Assembly: GCA_017628935.1 (NCBI GenBank)
Contig: JAGBYC010000092.1
Span: 1-6,450 of the forward strand
Origin: Clostridia bacterium
GTDB lineage: Bacteria; Bacillota; Clostridia; Christensenellales; Borkfalkiaceae
Direction: 5' to 3'
Length of the DNA stretch: 6,450 nt
Below, in pieces: positions 1-4,721 of this stretch (position 1 is its first letter; every line of letters begins with the position of its first letter). Below the pieces are notes generated by a model, which made no database searches, had not been told where the DNA came from, and saw only the letters and a list, made by a program, of their open reading frames with translations. Made by a program: the position numbers and the translations under genes.

Positions 1-723
1 CGTAATAGAATTGACACCTTAAAAAACCTTTTAGACGAGCAAATTTCTAAACGCGAACTTCAAAAATACCGTAGAAAGAAAAATAGCGACATTATGATTT
101 CACTTTTAGGCTATACAAACACGGGTAAATCTACCCTTTTAAACAAAATTACGGGCTCAAACGTACTTAGTGAAAATAAATTGTTTGCTACGCTTGACCC
201 AACCGTTAGAAAGGCTAAATTCGGCGAAATTGACGCACTTTTAACTGATACTGTTGGCTTTATTAAAGATATTCCTAAAAATTTAATTGAAGCATTTAAG
301 TCTACGCTTGAAAGCGCCGTGTTTAGTGACCTTAATCTTATAATTTTAGACGCTACTGGCGACTGGAAAAATGAACTTGAATTGACGCGTAGCACTATTT
401 CATCACTAGGTTCAACAACTCCTGAAATTTTAGTATTTAATAAATGCGACTTAGTTAGTGATTTTTCATTTTATCCATTAAACGCCGTGTTTATATCAGC
501 AAAAACTGGGTTTGGGCTTGAAAATTTATACGAAACTATTTGTAATTTTTTTAAAAACGATTTTGTTAAAATGGTATTAAAGGTAACCTATGCCGACTAC
601 GGTAAACTAACTTCAATTTTAAATTTAGCAACTAAATACGAAGTTAGTTATTTAGACACCGAAGTTTTAGTTGATTTAACCGTTAGAAAAATGCATGCAG
701 ATAAATTTTATAAATATAAATAA
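1..723 (+). CDS. hflX: GTPase HflX, 3' part (5' end outside the window)
   Basis: HflX is a ribosome-binding GTPase that attaches to the 50S subunit and, in studied bacteria, splits stalled or heat-damaged 70S ribosomes. About 240 C-terminal codons are visible of a family that is usually 400 or more residues long. The reading frame is open from base 1. The first 31 codons are the basic, charged helical segment that normally precedes the G domain, so the ATG at 94 is internal and not the start. G-domain motifs are in order: G1 GYTNTGKST (109-135), the LFATLDPT switch region (about 181-204), G3 DTVGF (247-261), G4 NKCD (439-450) and G5 SAK (496-504). The HflX-type sequence after G3 (IPKNLIEAFKSTLES) is present, followed by a short C-terminal domain. 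The stop is TAA at 721-723, just before a hairpin terminator, so this is the last gene of its transcript. No motif residue looks lost. The identification is firm; only the length is incomplete. Confidence 0.95.
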   Translation, partial: RNRIDTLKNLLDEQISKRELQKYRRKKNSDIMISLLGYTNTGKSTLLNKITGSNVLSENKLFATLDPTVRKAKFGEIDALLTDTVGFIKDIPKNLIEAFKSTLESAVFSDLNLIILDATGDWKNELELTRSTISSLGSTTPEILVFNKCDLVSDFSFYPLNAVFISAKTGFGLENLYETICNFFKNDFVKMVLKVTYADYGKLTSILNLATKYEVSYLDTEVLVDLTVRKMHADKFYKYK

Positions 724-747
724 AAAAACGCCTTTTAAGGCGTTTTT
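724..747. terminator. Bidirectional rho-independent terminator between hflX and the Cys-rich gene
   Basis: The inverted repeat ACGCCT/AGGCGT (728-733 with 738-743) has a TTTA loop. It is flanked by A5 on the left and T5 on the right, so either transcript ends in a G+C-rich hairpin followed by a U run. It begins one base after the hflX stop and ends two bases before the stop of the opposing gene. It therefore probably serves both converging genes. Confidence 0.88.
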
Positions 748-749
748 AT

Positions 750-926
750 TTATTGTTTTTTAGTTGTTTTATCAGTATATATTTTAGTAATTTTAACAGC
801 GTTATACTCTCCGTCAGACTCTAAGCACTTACCACAATTATCGCAAAGTTTGTCTTCAACCAAGTCACAATAATTGCATTCGCCACACTCTATACACTCT
901 CTATCATACAAAACACAATCTTTCAT
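750..926 (-). CDS. Small protein with eight cysteines, unknown function, probably leaderless
   Basis: From the ATG at 926-924 this encodes 58 residues. The eight cysteines fall at residues 4, 11, 14, 17, 20, 28, 31 and 34, spaced C-x6-C-x2-C-x2-C-x2-C-x7-C-x2-C-x2-C. The tail is charged and Lys/Thr-rich and has no cysteine. The two CxxC clusters suggest binding of zinc or an iron-sulfur cluster, but the spacing is not that of a standard ferredoxin (CxxCxxCxxxCP). There is no signal peptide or membrane segment, so a cytoplasmic location is likely. I have an impression of similar short Cys-rich proteins in Clostridia but cannot name a family or function. Start choice: the frame extends to GTG codons at 947 and 941, but neither these nor the ATG has a Shine-Dalgarno sequence. 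A good -10 box ends six bases before the ATG, which would put transcription start at the ATG itself. The cysteine pattern and terminator support a real gene; the exact start is less sure. Confidence 0.72.
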   Translation of the reverse strand: MKDCVLYDRECIECGECNYCDLVEDKLCDNCGKCLESDGEYNAVKITKIYTDKTTKKQ

Positions 927-932
927 ATCTAT

Positions 933-961
933 ATTATACACGCGCACACGTAAGAAATCAA
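933..961 (-). promoter_or_regulatory. Sigma-A-type promoter of the Cys-rich gene
   Basis: On the minus strand TTGATT (961-956) is separated by 17 bases from a perfect TATAAT (938-933). Six bases then separate the -10 box from the ATG at 926, so the predicted transcription start falls on or beside the start codon. The -35 matches four of six consensus positions. The upstream side is a pure A/T tract that could act as an UP element. It is a prediction from pattern only, but spacing and -10 are ideal. Confidence 0.65.
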
Positions 962-962
962 C

Positions 963-992
963 AATATTTATAAAAAATTTTAAATAAAAATT
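963..992. promoter_or_regulatory. 30-base pure A/T tract between divergent promoters
   Basis: Every base from 963 to 992 is A or T, including A6 and A5 runs. It lies directly upstream of the minus-strand -35 box and directly left of the LexA operator. It is placed to serve as an UP element or a bent or easily melted spacer for both directions. Its function is inferred from composition and position alone. Confidence 0.4.
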
Positions 993-1004
993 GAACGTTT
1001 GTTT
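993..1004 (+). promoter_or_regulatory. LexA operator (SOS box) for lexA autoregulation
   Basis: The sequence GAAC-GTTT-GTTT fits the Gram-positive LexA box core GAAC-N4-GTTY as known from Bacillus. One half-site base departs from the perfect GAAC-N4-GTTC palindrome. It lies 47 bases before the lexA ATG and overlaps the first two bases of the predicted lexA -35 box, so bound LexA would block RNA polymerase. This is the classic feedback arrangement at lexA. Only one box is visible here. Confidence 0.75.
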
Positions 1005-1031
1005 GCTTTTTTAATTTTTTTATGATATTAT
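1003..1031 (+). promoter_or_regulatory. Promoter of the lexA operon
   Basis: TTGCTT (1003-1008) is followed after 17 bases by TATTAT (1026-1031). The -10 is preceded by TGA, giving an extended TGnTATTAT element that can compensate for the weak -35 (three of six matches). Transcription would begin near 1038, leaving a leader of only about a dozen bases that is almost entirely the ribosome site GAGGTG (1040-1045). The overlap with the LexA operator supports the placement. Confidence 0.6.
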
Positions 1032-1050
1032 ATAGGCGTGAGGTGAAAAC

Positions 1051-1635
1051 ATGTCGAAAATTGATGAAAAGCTTACAAAAGTTTTACAGTACGTTGAAAA
1101 TTACGTTGAAAATTACGGTTACGCACCAACCGTGCGTGATATTTGTCGTGATTTGAACGTTAAATCAACAGCAACGGCGCATAGTTACTTATCAAAATTA
1201 AACGAACGTGGCTTTATAAGTAAGGCTGAAGACAAAAAACGTGCTTTAAGTTTAATTGCAAGTAAGCGTGGCGTTCCTCTTTTAGGTACGGTTACTGCTG
1301 GTACGCCTATCTTCGCTACTGAAAATTATGAAGATTATTACGTTTTACCTAAAGAATTTAACGCAAATAGTGATACTTTTATGCTTAAAATTAAGGGCGA
1401 CAGTATGGTTAACGCCGGCATTTTAAACGGCGATAAAATTGTAGTTAGAAAGCAAGAAACTGCCGAAAATGGCGATATTGCCGTAGTTTTAATTGACGAT
1501 TCGGCTACCGTTAAACGTTTTTATAAGAAAAACAACAAAATTGTTCTTCACCCTGAAAATGAAAAATATGAAGATATTGTTTTAGACGACGCTATAATTT
1601 TAGGCGTTGTTGAAGGCTTAATTAGAAAGTTTTGA
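1051..1635 (+). CDS. lexA: LexA, SOS transcriptional repressor and self-cleaving protease
   Basis: LexA represses DNA-damage genes by binding SOS boxes and cuts itself when it meets RecA filaments, which releases the SOS response. The 194-residue product is close to the usual length of about 200. Residues 1-70 form the winged-helix DNA-binding domain, with the helix-turn-helix around APTVRDICRDLNV and the following helix (25-52). The cleavage site is the Ala83-Gly84 bond in VTAGTP. The peptidase dyad is Ser118 (GDSM) and Lys155 (TVKRF), 37 residues apart as in E. coli LexA. All catalytic parts are present, so the protein should work. ATG 1051 is supported by GAGGTG five bases upstream. A LexA box covers its promoter. 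The TGA stop is immediately followed by the next gene's ribosome site, so the two are co-transcribed. Confidence 0.97.
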   Translation: MSKIDEKLTKVLQYVENYVENYGYAPTVRDICRDLNVKSTATAHSYLSKLNERGFISKAEDKKRALSLIASKRGVPLLGTVTAGTPIFATENYEDYYVLPKEFNANSDTFMLKIKGDSMVNAGILNGDKIVVRKQETAENGDIAVVLIDDSATVKRFYKKNNKIVLHPENEKYEDIVLDDAIILGVVEGLIRKF

Positions 1636-1639
1636 GGTG
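1634..1639 (+). promoter_or_regulatory. Ribosome binding site overlapping the lexA stop codon
   Basis: GAGGTG begins inside the lexA TGA stop (1633-1635) and lies four bases before the ATG at 1644. The same GAGGTGA context precedes lexA itself. The arrangement fixes the start of the downstream small gene and suggests coupled translation with lexA. Confidence 0.75.
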
Positions 1640-1643
1640 AAAT

Positions 1644-1922
1644 ATGAAGTCGTTTATTTGTAGTATAATTTGTAGTAACGGTATCGTTGGTGGCACACTT
1701 TATGCAGATAGTAATTATATAACGTATAAAACTAACAAGCTTACCGTTGATAGAAGGTTAAAAAATCTTTCTATTTCAGTTAATCAAATATGTAATATTT
1801 CGTGGAAATGGGTTATTTTACCTATATTAACCTTAACTACTATTTCTGGTGAAAGTTATAAGTTTTTAATGTTTAATAAAAAAGGTTTTGATAAATATTT
1901 TAACGACGTTAAAAAAATTTAA
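1644..1922 (+). CDS. 92-residue PH/GRAM-like domain protein co-transcribed with lexA
   Basis: I do not recognise a named gene. The 92-residue protein looks all-beta followed by a helix. It has an N-terminal strand, a GGTLYADSNYITYKT stretch typical of the opening strands of bacterial PH- or GRAM-like domains, a hydrophobic SISVNQICNISW strand, then LTLTTISGESYKFLMF, and a closing amphipathic helix (about 77-91). The segment WKWVILPILTL is hydrophobic but short and reads as beta strands, not a membrane helix. There is no signal peptide. Cys6 and Cys10 near the start are unexplained. Such domains often bind lipids or partner proteins, but nothing here identifies a ligand. The ATG is set by GAGGTG overlapping the lexA stop. 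It shares the lexA promoter, so it should rise during DNA damage. A terminator follows at once. That it is a gene is well supported; the fold is a moderate inference and the function is unknown. Confidence 0.75.
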   Translation: MKSFICSIICSNGIVGGTLYADSNYITYKTNKLTVDRRLKNLSISVNQICNISWKWVILPILTLTTISGESYKFLMFNKKGFDKYFNDVKKI

Positions 1923-1952
1923 AAAAGGTAGCAATTATGCTACCCTTTTTTT
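1921..1952. terminator. Bidirectional terminator between the lexA operon and miaA
   Basis: GGTAGCA (1927-1933) pairs with TGCTACC (1938-1944) across an ATTA loop. A6 lies on the left and T7 (1946-1952) on the right, so it works for both converging transcripts. The miaA stop codon (1942-1940) lies inside the right arm of the stem, and the other stop codon abuts the A run. Only 17 bases separate the two coding ends. Confidence 0.9.
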
Positions 1953-2848
1953 ATGTCGTTTAATATAAAGTTAATTGCGTCGCCTACGTTCGAACTCACT
2001 TCAGTAAGCCCTTCTAAGCGTTTAAAAAAGGTTATTTGCCTTTTAGCATAATGGCGTGAGTTGAGTTTAATTTCATCACTAACACCCGTCATATCGCCTT
2101 TAATTAAGCCATCGTAAACCTCTTTATAACCTATGCCTTGCATACATTGATTTTCAAGCGTAACGCCCATATCAATTAAACTTTTAACTTCGTTAAAAAG
2201 TCCGTTTTCAATCATAATATCAACGCGTTTATTTATTCTATCATATAAATCGGCGCGTGGACGACTAACTGAATACGCTTTATAATTAAACCTTGGCGTA
2301 AGTTTGTCGTTTTGCTCTGACTTTTTCTTTCCGGTAGAATAAAAAATTTCAAGCGCGCGAATTACCCTAACGGTATCGTTATAATGAAGTTTATTTGCAG
2401 ATTCTATATCAACCTTTTTAAGTTCATTGTAAACGTATTCTGCACCCTTTTCTTCAAGCATTTTGTTGAATTTAGCGCGAATTTCACTATTTTCAGTAGT
2501 GCCACCATAACTTAACTTATATAAAATAGAATTTATATAAAACCCAGTTCCACCACAAATAATAGGCGTTTTACCACGTGAAATTAAGTCGTTTACGATA
2601 GGTAAAGCAAGTTTTTCATAATCGCTAACCGTAAAAGTATCAAAAGGCGAAACAACGTCAATTAAATGATGTTTAACTTTATTTTGTTCTTGAACGGTAG
2701 GTTTGGCAGTACCTATATTAAGGTTTTTATAAATAGCAAGCGAATCGGCAGAAATAATTTCAGTATTAAGTTGTTTTGCAATTTGAATGGCAAGCGATGA
2801 TTTACCAGACGCAGTTGCCCCACAAATAATAATTAAATCTACGCTCAT
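1940..2848 (-). CDS. miaA: tRNA dimethylallyltransferase MiaA
   Basis: MiaA transfers the dimethylallyl group from DMAPP to N6 of adenosine 37 in tRNAs that read codons starting with U, giving i6A and helping codon reading and frame maintenance. The 302 residues match the usual length of about 300-315. Motifs in order: P-loop GATASGKSS (10-18), SADS with the likely catalytic Asp35, IGTAKPT (45-51), HHLIDV (60-65), GGTGFYI (99-105), NDTVRVIRALE (157-167), QGIGYKE (237-243) and YAKRQITFFKR (267-277). The last usually reads Q-x-T-W-F; here Phe274 replaces the Trp, a conservative aromatic change. The start ATG overlaps the mutL stop as ATGA and has no clear Shine-Dalgarno sequence, so translation probably depends on ribosomes finishing mutL. 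It is the last gene of the operon, and its stop is inside the terminator stem. In many bacteria hfq follows miaA; it does not here. Confidence 0.97.
   Translation of the reverse strand: MSVDLIIICGATASGKSSLAIQIAKQLNTEIISADSLAIYKNLNIGTAKPTVQEQNKVKHHLIDVVSPFDTFTVSDYEKLALPIVNDLISRGKTPIICGGTGFYINSILYKLSYGGTTENSEIRAKFNKMLEEKGAEYVYNELKKVDIESANKLHYNDTVRVIRALEIFYSTGKKKSEQNDKLTPRFNYKAYSVSRPRADLYDRINKRVDIMIENGLFNEVKSLIDMGVTLENQCMQGIGYKEVYDGLIKGDMTGVSDEIKLNSRHYAKRQITFFKRLEGLTEVSSNVGDAINFILNDIKKG
2845..2848 (-). other. ATGA overlap of mutL stop and miaA start
   Basis: On the minus strand ATGA contains the miaA start (ATG, 2848-2846) and the mutL stop (TGA, 2847-2845). No purine-rich ribosome site precedes it, which favours termination-reinitiation coupling. 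Confidence 0.85.
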
Positions 2849-4719
2849 ACAATTCGTTTAAACCACTTATCAATTTCTTTTCGTTGAATTTTTACTGCAA
2901 TAGGTCTACCGTGTGGGCATTTTAAATCAATATTGCCGTTTAATAAGCGCATTAACGCCTCGACTTCGCTATCAGACATCTTTTTACCTGATTTCACTGC
3001 CGACTTACACGCTTTTTGCATAAGTTTTTCGTTAATAACGTTAGGAATTGTTTCCTTCATAAACGACGCATCGGTAAGTAATTCTTTAAAAAATTCGTTT
3101 AAGTTCATACTTAACAATTCGCAAGGAACTGCCGTTACGCTAAATCCACCACGGTTATTTTCAATAATTTCAATACCTAAACTTTGAATATAGCTTAATT
3201 TTTCGTAAACGTAGTCATATTCAAGTGGATTAACGGTTAAATCGAAAGGAACTAATAACGGTTGAATTTCCTTTTCACCAGTCATACGCAAATAACAAAG
3301 TTTGTTATATAAAAGGCGTTCGTGCGCAGCGTGCTGGTCAATAAAATACACGTTATTACCGCGTTCAAAAATTAAATACGTATTTAAAATTTGAGCAATA
3401 TATTTTAATTCGCCACTTTCATCTTCAGCTTCTAAAAGTTCTTCTTCTCTACGTTTTTTCTCTTCAAGTTCTTGAATATAACGCTTATTTTCAGCAAAAA
3501 TATCGATAGAAACGGCGTTTTCGCTACTTTCAGGCGCTTTTTCAGGTGGTTGAGGTAAATCGTTGAATTTTAACGGATTTTCAGCTAAATTTAATAAAAT
3601 ATTGCCAAAGTTTGTGCTTTTAAAATCGTCTTTAGTATATTTTTTGTTAACGTTAGGCTTATCTGTTAAAGTTACTAAAGTATATTCGTCTTCTTCCTTT
3701 TTCTTATTGTCAACGATAATATTAACTGCCTTATCAGTACCGTCAAGCACGTTAGAAACGGTTGAATAAATTGCCGAATATACTACTGAATTATCAACAA
3801 AACGCACGTCTGACTTATTAGGAGTAACGTTAACGTCAACGAATTCAGGTGGCATTTTAATATATAAAACGTAAAAAGGATATCTACGTTTCATTAAATA
3901 ACTGCTATAAGCGTTAAAAATAGCCGTAGAAATTGTTTGATTTACTATATATCTGCCGTTTAAAATAACAGTTTGACTTGTTCTATTAGCCTTAGTGTAG
4001 TTATGGTTACCTATATAACCGTCAATTTGAATACCGTTTTTATAATTTGAAATTTTAAAAGAGTTTTCAACAGCCTCTACGCCGTAAACTGCTAAAACAG
4101 CATCATCAATACCATCACCATAAGAAGATAATACGGTTTTACCGTCAACTGTATACTTAAAATTAACGGTAGGATTTGCTAAAATCATTCTTGAAACCAT
4201 ATCAGTTATGGCGTTTTCTTCACTTTTGTCGCTTTTTAAAAATTTAAGGCGCGCAGGAGTATTAAAAAACAAGTCGCTAACCGTAATTTTAGTACCAACT
4301 GACGTAATTTTTTCAGTTAGTTCACTGCACTCACCACCAACGCAATCGAAAGTATAGCCCGTTTCAGTTTCTAACGTGCGTGAAGTAATATTTACCCTTG
4401 AAACAGATGCTATCGACGCAAGTGCTTCTCCCCTAAAACCTAAGGTTTTAATTTTATCTAAATCGTCGGCTGTTTTAATTTTACTTGTAGCGTGTGGAAG
4501 AACGGTTTTAAGCATATCGTCTTTACCGATACCAACGCCGTTATCAATAACTTCAATAAAATCTTTACCACCCCTAAAAATATTGATGGTAATACTGGTT
4601 GCTAAAGCGTCAACAGCGTTTTCAACTAATTCTTTAACAACTGAAAACGGACTTTCAACTACTTCGCCTGCCGATATTCTATTGTAAACCGATTTGTCAA
4701 GTACGTTTATAATTGACAT
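2845..4719 (-). CDS. mutL: DNA mismatch repair protein MutL with C-terminal endonuclease domain
   Basis: MutL is recruited by MutS at mismatches and, in bacteria without MutH, nicks the new strand itself. It has 624 residues, a normal length. The N-terminal GHKL ATPase (about 1-330) shows AGEVVE (17-22), the catalytic Glu30 and Mg-binding Asn34 in ELVENAVDA, DNGVGI (59-64), HATSK (76-80) and GFRGEAL (94-100). A charged linker (about 335-435) includes a Glu/Lys/Arg-rich probable helix (411-433). The C-terminal domain has the metal site DQHAAHE (461-467), a clamp-binding type motif QPLLVP (486-491), ACK (570-572) and CPHGRP (601-606). In the nuclease signature DQHA-x2-E-x4-E the final Glu is Asn472, the one clear oddity; the other metal ligands are present. 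ATG 4719 lies two bases after mutS and has GAGGT inside the end of mutS as ribosome site. It shares an operon with mutS and miaA. Confidence 0.97.
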   Translation of the reverse strand: MSIINVLDKSVYNRISAGEVVESPFSVVKELVENAVDALATSITINIFRGGKDFIEVIDNGVGIGKDDMLKTVLPHATSKIKTADDLDKIKTLGFRGEALASIASVSRVNITSRTLETETGYTFDCVGGECSELTEKITSVGTKITVSDLFFNTPARLKFLKSDKSEENAITDMVSRMILANPTVNFKYTVDGKTVLSSYGDGIDDAVLAVYGVEAVENSFKISNYKNGIQIDGYIGNHNYTKANRTSQTVILNGRYIVNQTISTAIFNAYSSYLMKRRYPFYVLYIKMPPEFVDVNVTPNKSDVRFVDNSVVYSAIYSTVSNVLDGTDKAVNIIVDNKKKEEDEYTLVTLTDKPNVNKKYTKDDFKSTNFGNILLNLAENPLKFNDLPQPPEKAPESSENAVSIDIFAENKRYIQELEEKKRREEELLEAEDESGELKYIAQILNTYLIFERGNNVYFIDQHAAHERLLYNKLCYLRMTGEKEIQPLLVPFDLTVNPLEYDYVYEKLSYIQSLGIEIIENNRGGFSVTAVPCELLSMNLNEFFKELLTDASFMKETIPNVINEKLMQKACKSAVKSGKKMSDSEVEALMRLLNGNIDLKCPHGRPIAVKIQRKEIDKWFKRIV

Positions 4720-4721
4720 AT

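Noticed and set aside
94..96. ATG at 94 as the start of hflX
   Set aside because: The same frame is open to base 1 and reads as the conserved basic helix before the G domain. The family is also about twice this length.
111..395. Minus-strand open frame opposite hflX
   Set aside because: It lies wholly inside the hflX coding region with no family-like sequence. It is a shadow frame.
750..926. Cys-rich protein as a SCIFF-type (ranthipeptide) RiPP precursor
   Set aside because: Cysteine spacing and sequence do not match SCIFF, no radical SAM maturase lies beside it, and acidic residues with CxxC pairs fit metal binding better.
927..947. GTG at 947 (or 941) as the start of the Cys-rich gene
   Set aside because: Neither has a ribosome site, and both lie upstream of or inside the predicted promoter, so they would not be on the message.
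2692..2703. Possible second LexA box in miaA
   Set aside because: The second half-site is shifted (GGTT instead of GTTY) and it lies inside coding sequence with no promoter.
2933..4687. Three plus-strand open frames (2933-3187, 3563-3769, 4376-4687) opposite mutL
   Set aside because: All are antisense to well-conserved mutL sequence, low in complexity, and lack plausible ribosome sites. They are shadow frames.
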